Shown in pieces: positions 9,008 through 18,094 of a stretch of DNA of 64,000 bases (position 1 is the first letter of the stretch; the number at the start of each line of letters is the position of its first letter). Made by a program: the position numbers and the translations under genes. The notes under the pieces were generated by a model that worked only from the letters and a program-made list of their open reading frames with translations, did not search any database and was not told the DNA's origin. The stretch covers positions 4,278,001 to 4,342,000 of the forward strand of contig OZ245920.1 of the NCBI GenBank assembly GCA_965229685.1, read 5' to 3'. The DNA is from Pacificispira sp033344895 (GTDB lineage: Bacteria > Pseudomonadota > Alphaproteobacteria > UBA8366 > Aestuariispiraceae).

Positions 9008-9919
9008 ATGAAATCCCCTTTAAGATCTGCCGAAACGATCCGGATCGATGGACCGTCCGGACCATTGGAGGGGACGCTGCAGCCTGTCGATGATGCCGGG
9101 CATATCGTTTTGATCATACCCGGATCAGGACCGGTTGATCGGGACGGCAACTCTCCGGGGTTGGAGCTTGCGACCGATAGCTACCGACTTCTGGCGGAAG
9201 GACTGGCGGCCGAAGGGATCGCATCGATCCGCGTCGACAAGCGCGGTCTGTTCGGCAGCGCTGCACCTGGGACGGATCCGAACGATGTCACGATCGGCGC
9301 CTATGCGGATGATGCGCTGGCCTGGATCGGTCGCGCCACCGAATGGGCACCAATGGTCTGGTTGGCGGGCCATTCCGAAGGCGGTCTGGTGGCCCTGGAA
9401 ACCGCCCGCCGGGCACCGAACGGGGCCCTGGGGGGTCTGATGCTGCTGGCCACGGCGGGTCGGCCGATGGGCCGTTTGCTGGTCGAGCAATTACGCGTCG
9501 TGCCGGGAAACGCCGCATTGATGCCGGAAATTGAAGCAACCGTGGATGCGCTGGAATCCGGCCGGCGACTGCCGGAATCGAGCCTTTCACCGCCGCTGCG
9601 AAGCCTGTTTTCAGACACTCTGCAGGGCTATCTGGTCGATCTGTTCGCCAAAGACCCGGTCGCGCTGGCAAAACACTGGTCGGGGCCCACCCTGATCCTG
9701 CAGGGCGATGCCGATCTCCAGGTCAAACCATTGGATGCGCAGCTTTTGAACGCCGCCCTGCCCCAGGCCGACTGTCGGATACTGGGCGGTGTGACCCATA
9801 TGTTGAAGGCAGATGTTCCCGGGAATCCCTACGCAACCTATACCGATCCGACTCTCCCCCTTCATGCGGACATAATCCCGACTCTGGTCGCCGCGATAAA
9901 GGGTACTGCCGGGAGGTGA
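9008..9919 (+). CDS. Alpha/beta hydrolase (serine hydrolase)
   Basis: This 303-residue cytoplasmic alpha/beta hydrolase has the nucleophile elbow GHSEG, an oxyanion segment near GSGPVDRDGN, an acid residue in LQGDADLQV and a His in GGVTHMLK, so the catalytic triad is complete. The closest match I recognise is the serine aminopeptidase/peptidase S9-like hydrolase group, but substrate cannot be assigned. The ATG at 9008 follows the DUF2336 stop by 49 nt, and the upstream in-frame extension (from 8861) overlaps that gene and looks non-coding. It converges with the cNMP-ABC gene 4 nt away. Confidence 0.85.
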   Translation: MKSPLRSAETIRIDGPSGPLEGTLQPVDDAGHIVLIIPGSGPVDRDGNSPGLELATDSYRLLAEGLAAEGIASIRVDKRGLFGSAAPGTDPNDVTIGAYADDALAWIGRATEWAPMVWLAGHSEGGLVALETARRAPNGALGGLMLLATAGRPMGRLLVEQLRVVPGNAALMPEIEATVDALESGRRLPESSLSPPLRSLFSDTLQGYLVDLFAKDPVALAKHWSGPTLILQGDADLQVKPLDAQLLNAALPQADCRILGGVTHMLKADVPGNPYATYTDPTLPLHADIIPTLVAAIKGTAGR

Positions 9920-9923
9920 AGCC

Positions 9924-12900
9924 CTACTCCCCGTTCTGGGCGTGGACCAGTTCGTTTCGGGCGCGGTTCAGCTCGCTGGTGGTCAGGATCAGGCGGCGGC
10001 CCAGTTCCCGGGTCATTTCGAAGGCGAATTGCGGGTCCTGGCGGGCCATTTCCGAAAAGACTTCGCGGTTCAGTCGCAGCGCCGTCGTCGTGATGCGGGC
10101 GCGGACGGTGGCGGTACGTTTTGAATCGCACAGCAGGGCCAGTTCGCCGACCAGCTTGTTCGCCCCCAGTTCGAACAGGACCTGCTCGGAATCCTCCGTC
10201 TCGATCACGACTTCGGCGGCGCCGTCCAGGATGACATAGGCGTCTTCCCCGTCATCGCCCTGCTGCATCAGGATCTCGCCCGGCTTGTAGGTCATCCGTT
10301 CGCTGGTGAAGGCCAGGAACTTCAGCTTCGTGGCATCCAGATTCGAGAACAGCGGCAATTCCTGCAGCAGCCGTGCCTCGGCGCTCAGCGCCTCGCTGGC
10401 TTTGGCTGTGGCCGCCGGGGCGGCGCGCTGTTCTTCCGGGCTGGCGGCCTCGCCGTCGGTTCGGGTCAGGACGCGCCCGTTCTTGATGTCGAAGGTCCGG
10501 GCAAAGTCGATGCCCTCCTGGGGTGAGGAGCCGACCCAGATCTGGGTCGTACCGTCCAGCGCATCGTGCAGTTTCCGGGCAATCCGCTTGCGCTGGCCCG
10601 GCTCGATATTGTTCAGCCCGTCTGCCATGACCAGGATGTCCGGACGCTTCAGCGCGACCCGGACCGCATTGAGCTTCTGGCGCTGGATGCCGGACAGGCG
10701 TCCGCCGCCGATGCCGACCTGGAAATTCAGTGCGGTACGCAGAATGGCGGGCTCCAGGCCCAGATCATGCGCGACCTCCTGAACCAGGGCGCCGACCTTC
10801 TCCATGGCATCGGCGCGGCCGTGGACGATGCGCCCGAACAGGATGTTGTCCAGGATGCTGAGACCGCGGTTGATCTGGTCGTCGCGATACGGGTCGACGC
10901 CCCCGCCCGGCTCGAAGATCTCGGGATGTGTGGCATGCAGATCATGGCGCAGGTCAACCAGCCGCTGCTGCATGGCGTCGTCGATCAGGCCCAGGCGGTG
11001 GCGTTGCACGGTCAGATTCAGCGGCAGGCTGATGATCACCTGGCGCTCCGACGGGGTCAGTTCCGACACGCCGCCTTCCTTCTGGACCTTGCGGATCACG
11101 ACCTTCAGTTCCGGCAGCACCTCCTCGTTCACGAAACTGTACTGATCGAAGAAGGAATGGCCGGCCGGCACGTCGCGGAACAGGTCGACGATCAGTTCGG
11201 CGCAGCGCAGTCCGATGTCGAAGAAGTCGTCGATCAATCCATGCTTCTCCAGCATTTCGCGGATGATCGTGTTTTTCGGCCAGTTCTCGTATTCCCATTC
11301 GGGTTTGACCGGCTTGCCGAAGATGATGTTGCCCGCGACGGAGGCATAGGTGTTGTAGCGCTCGAAATCATAGGCCTGGACAAGGTCGTCCATGCCGCGC
11401 GCATCAAGCAGCTCTCGGATGCGCTCGCGCGCCGACCCGATCTGCTCGGCCAGGTCCGGAACCAGTTTCGGATCGATGCTCTGGCGCAGGCCCAGGGCGT
11501 ACATGTCGTCCCGCAGCTCGACGGTCTCGAACAGGTCCAGGGCCTTGTCCAGCACGCCGGTCCGGTCTTCCGCCCCGGCGCTGTGATAGTCGAGCCAATC
11601 CGCCGTCGGGCTGAACGGGCTGTTGCCGGACGCGACCGCTTCCTCGATCTCCTTCAGCCGGTCCTCGTCGGCCTGTTGGCTTTCCAGTTCCTTGACCGGG
11701 GGCAAACGCCGCAGGCCCAGCAGCAGGTTGTCCGCAATGGATTCGTTGAAGAAGATCGGGTCGCTGACGACATAGCCGATCCGCGCGCCGGTCACGGCCT
11801 CGTGCAGGCCTTCGACCTTGTCGCCGCCGATGGTCAGGCTGCCGCCCGTCGGCATCAGCACGCGCGCCATCAGCCGGGCGAAAATTTCCTTCGCCGTACC
11901 GTTCGGGCTGACCACGGCGACGGCCTCGCCCTCCTCGACGGAGAAGCTGGAATTGTCGATGACGCGCACGCCGTCCTCATCGGCCCAGGTCAGGCCGTTG
12001 GCCTCCACCGCACCCTTGAGCCGCGGCAGATCGGACGGGGGATCGCGCTGCAGGTCTTCCGGCAGCATGCCGGGCGGTTCGAACTGGCTGATCAACTGAT
12101 CGTACTTGATCTTGGAATCCGCCAGCCGCTGGTACCAGCCCAGCAGTTCCTTCCACGGCGCCGCCAAATCCTTGTAGGCCGCAAGTGCCGCGACCAGCGC
12201 CCCGATGGACAGGTCGCCGAACAGGACCAGATAACCGCCGATGGCATAGAACAGGAACGGCGTCATCTGGTTGATGAAGTTGTTCACGAACTTCATGAAG
12301 AACTTGCGTTCGTAGATCTCCAGTCGGACCCAGAAGATCTTGCCGAGACTGCGCGAAATGTCGGACAGGACGAAGCCGGTATTGTCGTGTGCGCGCACAT
12401 CCTGAACGCCGCCGACGACTTCACCTATGCGGTTCGACAGCTTGCGGACGTGCTTCACCCGCTCCTTGCCGAGCTGATTGATCCGCTTCTGCAGCTTCGG
12501 AATGATGTAGCCCTGCACCGGCACCAGGGCCGTGGCCGCCAGTCCCATCATCGGGTCCTGCACGAAAAGGAAGGCGATGATCGTCAGGAATGTGCCGCCC
12601 TGGAAGGCCAGCAGCACGATGGCATCGCCGAAGAACCCGCCCAGGGGCTCGACCTCGGCGGTGACCATGGTCACGACCTCGCCGGACGAGGTTTTCTGGA
12701 ACTGCGGCAGGGGGAAACGCAGTGTGCGCTCGATCAGGATGAACCGCAGGCGGCGCAGAAGGCGCTCCGCCATGATCCCCTTGTAGGTGTTGATCCGCAT
12801 CTTGAATACGCCGTTGATGCAGACCAGTGCCAGAAACAGGGCGCAGAGCAGGAAGAGATAGGGCAGCCGCTCCATCTCGATGCCGAACATCGCGGTGAGG

Positions 12901-13115
12901 TCGAAACCGAAGATTTCGACCGGAACGACCTCTTCCGGTACCGGTACGCTGGCATCGTCGGCCTGGGTCGGATCCTTGATCGCCTTGTTGACGATGGTCT
13001 TGGGCAGATCGAAGGAAAAGTACAGAAACGGAAACGAGATGGCCGTAAGGGCGAGCGCCAGCAATTGCTCGCGCTTCGAGTACGCCCAGATATAGCCGTA
13101 CATCGACTTATGCAT
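9924..13115 (-). CDS. ABC-exporter-like membrane protein with degenerate ATPase motifs and C-terminal cyclic-nucleotide-binding domain
   Basis: This protein is 1063 residues. Residues ~1-330 form a type I ABC exporter membrane domain with about six hydrophobic segments. A nucleotide-binding-like domain starts at ~375, but its Walker A equivalent (~400) reads SPNGTAKE, lacking the GxxGxGKS/T pattern. Its signature (~808) reads RLSGIQRQ and its Walker B (~827) ends MADGLNN, with Gly where the catalytic Glu should be. About 400 residues separate Walker A from the signature, versus roughly 100 in normal ABC proteins, so there is a large charged helical insertion. Residues ~940-1055 are a CRP-like cNMP-binding domain with a good phosphate-binding cassette (VGELALL-x4-KRTATV). 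It lies 126 nt downstream of a nucleotide cyclase on the same strand. ATP hydrolysis seems doubtful; regulation by cAMP/cGMP is inferred. Start is the ATG at 13115; an in-frame upstream extension is not supported. Confidence 0.85.
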   Translation of the reverse strand: MHKSMYGYIWAYSKREQLLALALTAISFPFLYFSFDLPKTIVNKAIKDPTQADDASVPVPEEVVPVEIFGFDLTAMFGIEMERLPYLFLLCALFLALVCINGVFKMRINTYKGIMAERLLRRLRFILIERTLRFPLPQFQKTSSGEVVTMVTAEVEPLGGFFGDAIVLLAFQGGTFLTIIAFLFVQDPMMGLAATALVPVQGYIIPKLQKRINQLGKERVKHVRKLSNRIGEVVGGVQDVRAHDNTGFVLSDISRSLGKIFWVRLEIYERKFFMKFVNNFINQMTPFLFYAIGGYLVLFGDLSIGALVAALAAYKDLAAPWKELLGWYQRLADSKIKYDQLISQFEPPGMLPEDLQRDPPSDLPRLKGAVEANGLTWADEDGVRVIDNSSFSVEEGEAVAVVSPNGTAKEIFARLMARVLMPTGGSLTIGGDKVEGLHEAVTGARIGYVVSDPIFFNESIADNLLLGLRRLPPVKELESQQADEDRLKEIEEAVASGNSPFSPTADWLDYHSAGAEDRTGVLDKALDLFETVELRDDMYALGLRQSIDPKLVPDLAEQIGSARERIRELLDARGMDDLVQAYDFERYNTYASVAGNIIFGKPVKPEWEYENWPKNTIIREMLEKHGLIDDFFDIGLRCAELIVDLFRDVPAGHSFFDQYSFVNEEVLPELKVVIRKVQKEGGVSELTPSERQVIISLPLNLTVQRHRLGLIDDAMQQRLVDLRHDLHATHPEIFEPGGGVDPYRDDQINRGLSILDNILFGRIVHGRADAMEKVGALVQEVAHDLGLEPAILRTALNFQVGIGGGRLSGIQRQKLNAVRVALKRPDILVMADGLNNIEPGQRKRIARKLHDALDGTTQIWVGSSPQEGIDFARTFDIKNGRVLTRTDGEAASPEEQRAAPAATAKASEALSAEARLLQELPLFSNLDATKLKFLAFTSERMTYKPGEILMQQGDDGEDAYVILDGAAEVVIETEDSEQVLFELGANKLVGELALLCDSKRTATVRARITTTALRLNREVFSEMARQDPQFAFEMTRELGRRLILTTSELNRARNELVHAQNGE

Positions 13116-13241
13116 GTCAGTACTGCCCCCCAGCGGTGACCACGCCGACCGGTACCGGGTCTCCCCAAACGCCGCCACCTTCGCTGACCCCCATTGCGAC
13201 CTGTCGTGTCTGCCTAGTCAAGCTTGTCACCCGGAATTGCC

Positions 13242-15461
13242 TCATTTCCTGGTCAGGTCCGTGACGCCGTCCCATCCGGGCGGCGGCGGCTCCTGCAGCC
13301 GTATTTCGCAGCGTTCCACGGCCTTGGCGGAGGCAGGGTCCCCGTCCTGGGCCAGCGTCCGGAACGCGTCGCGCGCGGCCGCGAAGTCGCCGGCCTGGAA
13401 CCGGTGCAGGGCGGCCTCATAGGCATCGCGCAGGGCCAGTGTCTCGTCCTTCACCGACCCGGCCTCGCCCAGCGGCTCGTAGAGGCCGACCGGGGAGTCT
13501 CGGCCGACGACGCGAACCCGGTCGATCATCCGCCACTCGAACAGGTCGCCGGTGGCCCTTACCGTGTCTTCGCCGGCCATCAGCAGGGTGCCGTATTGCT
13601 TGTTCACGCTTTCCAGCCGCGCCGCCAGATTTACGGAATCGCCCATGACGGTATAGGTCTTGCGCCGCTCCGCCCCGACATTGCCCGCTGTCATGAAGCC
13701 GGTATTGATGCCGATCCGGGTCCGTACAACACGGCCTTCCGGCACATCGAACCGGTCCTGCGCCGCGGCCAGGCCCCGATCAATCGCCAGGGCACAGCGA
13801 ACGGCGCTGACGGCGTGGTTGTCATCCCGTACCGGCGCGCCGAAGACCGAACAGACCGCATCCCCCAGAAAACGTTCGATGATGCCGCCATGGGCCTCGA
13901 TCTCGCGGCCGATGATCTTGAAATACTCGTTCAGGAAAGTGACCAGTTCCGGCGGCCCCATCTTCTCCGAAATGCCGGAAAACGCTTCGATGTCCGAGAA
14001 GAAACAGGACAGCTCGCGGCTTTCCCCGCCCAATTCCGGCACATCGCCGGCATCGATCATCGCCTCGATGACCTTGCGGTCGAGATATTGCGAGAAGGTC
14101 TGACGCACATGACGGCGTTCGCGGTCCGCGGTGACGAAGCGGAATCCCACCATGCCGCCCAGCGCCAGCAGCGCCGCGGCGCCGGGGTCGGTCAGCGGTA
14201 GGACGGTTCCGTCCCTGAACAGGAATGCCGCACCCAGCGCATAGAGGCCCCCGATCGCGATTGTGGCGCCCAGGGCGACCGACGGGCGGCGCCAGGCCGC
14301 CAGCCCTGCCGCGACAAGGGCCAGCGCGAAGGCGGCACCGAAACGCAGCCCCGGCCCGGGCCGGTCGACCGCCTCGCCGTCCAGCAGATTTCGCACCGCA
14401 TGCGCATGTAGATAGACGCCGGCTTCGGTATTGCGGGTCAGGGCGGCGACCGGGGCCGGTGCACCGTCGCAGGCTTCGGGGGCGCCCGCGAAATCCGGGC
14501 GGCGCACGAGACGGTTTGACATCAGCTTGCGGTCCTCGAGATCGGTGACGAAACCGAACAGAACCGCCCGTCCCTCGAAGGCCCGGCGCAGATACTCCGC
14601 GTCGTCGCAGGCCAGAATGTCGTGGAAGGTATAGGACGGCACAGCGCCGGGTGTCGGGTCGAAATTCACCACCATATTGGTGCCGCGTTCCGCATCCGCC
14701 AGAACCGGAACGGATTTTCCCCCGAAGACGAAACGCCTCGGCGGAGACCATTCGAAATCCTGGCCGCTGTGACGCCGCGCGACTTCCAGCGCAAAGAAAG
14801 GGTGCAGCCCGCCATCCGCCGTATCGGCCAGCAGCGGGACGCCGCGCACGATGCCGTCGGCGTCGACATAGGCGTTGACGGAATGCAGCGCCGCGCCGCG
14901 CCCGATCATCTGGCGCAGGCCCTGATGCGGCAGCACCGGCCCCTGCGCCAGATCGGCATATCCGAGGACTATACGGCCCTGTCCGCGCCCATAGGTCTTC
15001 ATGCCGATCAGCAGGTCCCGGTCCAGCCGCCGCAGGGCCCGTTCCGAACCGCTGTCCAGATCGACGCGCCCGCCCAGAATGTCGGACATGGATTTGGCCG
15101 CGCTGTTCTGCAGGATCACGTCCCAGGCGAAGACCGTCGCCCCGGCCTCCAGGACTTTTGCCTGCACCGCCGCCATCTGGTCGGTCCAAAGGATGCGGGG
15201 AATGCCGGACAGGCCGTCCGCGGCAAAGGTTTCGGGGGTGATCGCGACAACCGCGACGGGGCTGTCTTGTTCGATCCGCCCGGCGCCGATGGTATCGCGC
15301 AGCAGGTGCAGGATATCCTCGTCGAGCGGATGGAACCGGTCAAAGGACGGAATGGCCGTGGCCAAGGCCGCGATCGCGGCCGCGATGAGGCAGGCCGTCG
15401 GATTGCGCCAGCGCCGGAACTGGCGCCGGGCCGTCGGTCGCGATTCCCCGTCCCCGTTCAC
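13242..15461 (-). CDS. CHASE2-domain adenylate/guanylate cyclase
   Basis: This 739-residue membrane protein has an N-terminal hydrophobic segment (~22-40) and a large extracytoplasmic CHASE2 sensor (~45-335). Two to three transmembrane helices follow (~350-440), then a class III nucleotide cyclase domain (~475-665) and a short TPR-like tail. Catalytic elements are present: FFSDIEAFS with the first metal-binding Asp, FLGDAV with the second, and VMGDSVNLAARLE. The position usually holding the substrate-specifying Lys (KFxGD) is Arg (RFLGD), so nucleotide preference and activity are uncertain. The start is GTG at 15461, 14 nt after the upstream exported-protein gene and preceded by GAGG. Its cyclic product could act on the cNMP-binding protein encoded next. 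Confidence 0.92.
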   Translation of the reverse strand: MNGDGESRPTARRQFRRWRNPTACLIAAAIAALATAIPSFDRFHPLDEDILHLLRDTIGAGRIEQDSPVAVVAITPETFAADGLSGIPRILWTDQMAAVQAKVLEAGATVFAWDVILQNSAAKSMSDILGGRVDLDSGSERALRRLDRDLLIGMKTYGRGQGRIVLGYADLAQGPVLPHQGLRQMIGRGAALHSVNAYVDADGIVRGVPLLADTADGGLHPFFALEVARRHSGQDFEWSPPRRFVFGGKSVPVLADAERGTNMVVNFDPTPGAVPSYTFHDILACDDAEYLRRAFEGRAVLFGFVTDLEDRKLMSNRLVRRPDFAGAPEACDGAPAPVAALTRNTEAGVYLHAHAVRNLLDGEAVDRPGPGLRFGAAFALALVAAGLAAWRRPSVALGATIAIGGLYALGAAFLFRDGTVLPLTDPGAAALLALGGMVGFRFVTADRERRHVRQTFSQYLDRKVIEAMIDAGDVPELGGESRELSCFFSDIEAFSGISEKMGPPELVTFLNEYFKIIGREIEAHGGIIERFLGDAVCSVFGAPVRDDNHAVSAVRCALAIDRGLAAAQDRFDVPEGRVVRTRIGINTGFMTAGNVGAERRKTYTVMGDSVNLAARLESVNKQYGTLLMAGEDTVRATGDLFEWRMIDRVRVVGRDSPVGLYEPLGEAGSVKDETLALRDAYEAALHRFQAGDFAAARDAFRTLAQDGDPASAKAVERCEIRLQEPPPPGWDGVTDLTRK

Positions 15462-15475
15462 CCCCTCGGTTTCCG

Positions 15476-16141
15476 TCAGAGCGGGACGAGGCGGGCGATC
15501 AGCGCGGGCGACCGTTCTTCGGCAAGCTTGGAAACCAGCACGGTCAGGGTTCGATCGCCTCGCCGGATCAGATAGGTCTGACCCGGTGTCAGGGCGATGC
15601 CGGCGTCGCGGAAGTCGGCCAGCCCGTCCGAGGCGCCGACCCGGGCCCAGGTCCCGGACCCGGCTTCGCAGGCGTCGATATAATCGACTGCCGCCGCAGG
15701 CTCTGTCAGGCGGACCAGCGGGCTGACGTCATAGACGACAACATCGGGCACCAGACTGTCGCAGGGATTGCCCGGCCGCATGACCGTCGTGCCGGCTTCC
15801 TGCTGCTGCGCGCTGGACAGGGTGACGACCTGATCGTCGCAGGACACATAGGCGGTTTCCACCGTCCCGCCGGCAACGTCGCTCTGCATATCGCCGACCG
15901 TGACCGTCCCGCCGGTAATGGTCTCCTGGGCGCAACTGATGAAATAGCCGATCGTCAGAACCTCGCCGGGGGCCAGCTGGATGATCTGTCCCGGCTCCAG
16001 ATAATCCATCATCTGGACATCGTCGCGGTCGCTGGAGATATCCTCCACCATCGCGGATGGTTCGTCTGCGCCCGCGATTCCGGCCCAGGCCACCGTTCCG
16101 ATCAGAAGCGAGATCACCCCGCCCGCGCGTCGATATGCCAT
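15476..16141 (-). CDS. Exported protein of unknown function, upstream of the CHASE2 cyclase
   Basis: This 221-residue protein has a signal peptide (MAYRRAGG, then a hydrophobic stretch, cleavage near AGIAGAD). The mature part is acidic, carries several cysteines that could form disulfides (in ISCAQE, VSCDDQ, NPCDSL, DACEAG) and contains PGQIIQLAPGEVLTIGYF, reminiscent of periplasmic FecR-like beta structures. The ATG at 16141 is preceded by AAGGAGG at 10-nt spacing. It lies 14 nt upstream of the cyclase, whose CHASE2 domain faces the same compartment, so it may be a periplasmic partner or ligand-presenting protein. That is inference; I do not recognise the family with confidence. Confidence 0.75.
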   Translation of the reverse strand: MAYRRAGGVISLLIGTVAWAGIAGADEPSAMVEDISSDRDDVQMMDYLEPGQIIQLAPGEVLTIGYFISCAQETITGGTVTVGDMQSDVAGGTVETAYVSCDDQVVTLSSAQQQEAGTTVMRPGNPCDSLVPDVVVYDVSPLVRLTEPAAAVDYIDACEAGSGTWARVGASDGLADFRDAGIALTPGQTYLIRRGDRTLTVLVSKLAEERSPALIARLVPL

Positions 16142-16206
16142 ATCCGACAAGCCTCCTTGCCCCGTCTTGCGTCCAGTCCCGTGCCCCGTCCCGCACTATA
16201 GCAGGA

Positions 16207-16977
16207 TCAGGTGGCAAATTGCTCCTTCAGGATTCTTTCTTCCAGATTATGCTCGGGATCGAACAGGATCGTGGCCGCCATGTCGCGGTCCTCGACAATC
16301 TCGACATGGCGCACATCGCGCACTTCGGCCGAATCCGCCACGGCGCTGACCGGCCGCTTGCGGGTGTCGCGGATTTCGAACTCGACCTTCGCCGATTGCG
16401 GCAGCAGGGCGCCGCGCCAGCGCCGCGGCCGGAAGGCGCTGATCGGCGTCAGGGCCAGCACGCCCGCGCCCAGCGGCACGATCGGGCCGTGGGCGGACAG
16501 ATTGTAGGCCGTGCTGCCCGCCGGCGTGGCCAGCAGAACGCCGTCGCAGACCAGCCCGTTCAGCCGCGCGACCCCGTCGACGCGGATATCGATCTTGGCC
16601 GCCTGCCGGGTTTCGCGGAAGATCGAGACCTCGTTGATGGCAAGCGCTTCCTCGACCTCTCCGCTGACGCGGGTGGCGCGCATGCGCAGCGGATGCAGGC
16701 GCAGGGCGGTGGCCCGCTTGATCCGCTCCATCAGCGTGTCGTGCACGAATTCGTTCATCAGGAACCCGACCGTGCCGCGGTTCATGCCGTAGATCGGCTT
16801 GCCGCTGCCGATGAACATGCGCAGCGTGTGCAGCATGAACCCGTCGCCCCCCAGCGCGACGATGACGTCCGCATCCTTCGGATTCTCGACACCCGAATAG
16901 GTTCGCCGCAGGCGCGACAGCGCCTCCTTGGCGCGCGGGGCATCGGACGCCACAAAGGCGAGTTTCGGGTCCGCCAT
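16207..16977 (-). CDS. nadK: NAD kinase
   Basis: This 256-residue cytoplasmic enzyme phosphorylates NAD to NADP. The diagnostic GGDG motif (VALGGDGFMLHTLR) is near residue 43. It is followed by GMNRGTVGFLMNE, the NEVSIFRE segment and the substrate-binding DGVLLATPAGSTAYN. Length is near the short end of the family (about 250-300). The ATG at 16977 is chosen because upstream in-frame sequence is unrelated and would overlap the divergent promoter of the next gene. It lies 66 nt upstream of the exported protein gene on the same strand. Confidence 0.95.
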   Translation of the reverse strand: MADPKLAFVASDAPRAKEALSRLRRTYSGVENPKDADVIVALGGDGFMLHTLRMFIGSGKPIYGMNRGTVGFLMNEFVHDTLMERIKRATALRLHPLRMRATRVSGEVEEALAINEVSIFRETRQAAKIDIRVDGVARLNGLVCDGVLLATPAGSTAYNLSAHGPIVPLGAGVLALTPISAFRPRRWRGALLPQSAKVEFEIRDTRKRPVSAVADSAEVRDVRHVEIVEDRDMAATILFDPEHNLEERILKEQFAT

Positions 16978-17083
16978 CGGGTCGGTCTTCCCTGTTTTCC
17001 TCCAAGAAATCGCCCATGCGTGCTTGCCAGGCGTCCCGTGTCGCGGCCACACTAGAGGAATTTCCGACAGGGGGAAACGCCGT

Positions 17084-17596
17084 ATGTTCCAATCATTTGC
17101 GCCGCGCGGGATCGGACCGGCCCTGGTCTGCGCTGCCATTCTGTTGCTGGTCGCCGGGGGGGCTGCGGCGCAGGAACAACGCCATGACGGATACTACTAT
17201 CCGTCGCCTCAGACCGAGGAGCGTTACGCCGCCCGGGTCGGCAATGCGGGCAAGGCGGACCGCCGAACGCGCATCGCCTTCACGACCGGCCTCACGGCCC
17301 AGATGCTGGCCGCCCCGTCGCCACCGCGCTTTGCGATTTTCGCCAAGGGCAGCGACGCGGAGAAGCTGATCATCGTCGGTCTGCAGGACGATGCCTTCAA
17401 TACGCTCTACCGGTTGCGGGCGTTGCTGGCCATGCTGACCGCCTATGCCCGGTCCAGCCCGGCCTTCAACAGTCACCCGAACCCGGAGAACCTGACCTTC
17501 CTGGACCTGATATACCTGATCGGTTTTGAGCAGGTGACGGTTTCGGACGGAAGGGAAGTGGCGCATCGTATCTATCTCGACCCGCCGGTCCAGTGA
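17084..17596 (+). CDS. Exported protein of unknown function
   Basis: This 170-residue protein has a clear signal peptide ending AGGAAAQEQ. The mature part begins with a HDGYYYPSPQTEERY stretch and contains FAIFAKGSDAEKLIIV and LIGFEQVTVSDG. I have seen this type in alphaproteobacteria labelled as a molybdopterin-guanine dinucleotide biosynthesis protein A, but a secreted protein without a nucleotidyltransferase motif does not fit that function, so I leave it unnamed. It diverges from nadK and runs toward the SnoaL-like gene, 19 nt away, probably in one transcript. Confidence 0.75.
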   Translation: MFQSFAPRGIGPALVCAAILLLVAGGAAAQEQRHDGYYYPSPQTEERYAARVGNAGKADRRTRIAFTTGLTAQMLAAPSPPRFAIFAKGSDAEKLIIVGLQDDAFNTLYRLRALLAMLTAYARSSPAFNSHPNPENLTFLDLIYLIGFEQVTVSDGREVAHRIYLDPPVQ

Positions 17597-17615
17597 CCGC
17601 CGCAGGAGGGACCCG

Positions 17616-18029
17616 ATGACACAGAGAGACGATGCGGAGATCCTGTTTGCCAACGAACGGTTCTATACCGCCTTCGCCGGGGGCGATGCGGAGGAGATGG
17701 CGCGGCTCTGGGGCCGGTCGGGTGAGACCTGTTGCCTGCATCCGGGATGGGAACCGTTGTTCGGTTTCAACAGAATCCTGGCCAGCTGGCGCGCGATTCT
17801 GCAGTCGCCGCCGCCGGTACGTTGCGTCGACCCGCGCACGGTTCCGGCGGGTGAAAACGGCGGTGCGGTGATCTGCTGGGAAGAAATCGGTGGCGAATTC
17901 CTGATCGCAACCAATCTGTTTCGTCGCGAAGACGGCGAATGGCGGATCGTTCATCATCAGGCCGGACCGGTGCGCGGCGCGCCGCCGGAACCGGAGGCCG
18001 ACGCGGGTTCCGGCCGCAGCGTCAATTGA
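17616..18029 (+). CDS. SnoaL/NTF2-like fold protein
   Basis: This 137-residue cytoplasmic protein has the small alpha+beta barrel pattern of the NTF2/SnoaL superfamily: an N-terminal helix NERFYTAFAGGDAEEMARLWG, a HPGWEPLFGFNRILASWRAI segment and a C-terminal strand pair EFLIATNLFRREDGEWRIVHHQAGP. Related proteins are ketosteroid-isomerase-like or of unknown function. A GCAGGAGG ribosome site precedes the ATG. No substrate is suggested by the sequence. Confidence 0.8.
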   Translation: MTQRDDAEILFANERFYTAFAGGDAEEMARLWGRSGETCCLHPGWEPLFGFNRILASWRAILQSPPPVRCVDPRTVPAGENGGAVICWEEIGGEFLIATNLFRREDGEWRIVHHQAGPVRGAPPEPEADAGSGRSVN

Positions 18030-18094
18030 AAGTGATCCGATCTTTGCCCGAACACGTCATTGGGTTAGATTGGTTAACGATAACGGGGGCAGGA

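Noticed and set aside
10566..13139. 857-codon open frame on the plus strand
   Set aside because: Exactly antisense to the cNMP-ABC gene. Long antisense frames are expected in DNA of this GC content, and the translation is His/Gln/Arg-rich without motifs.
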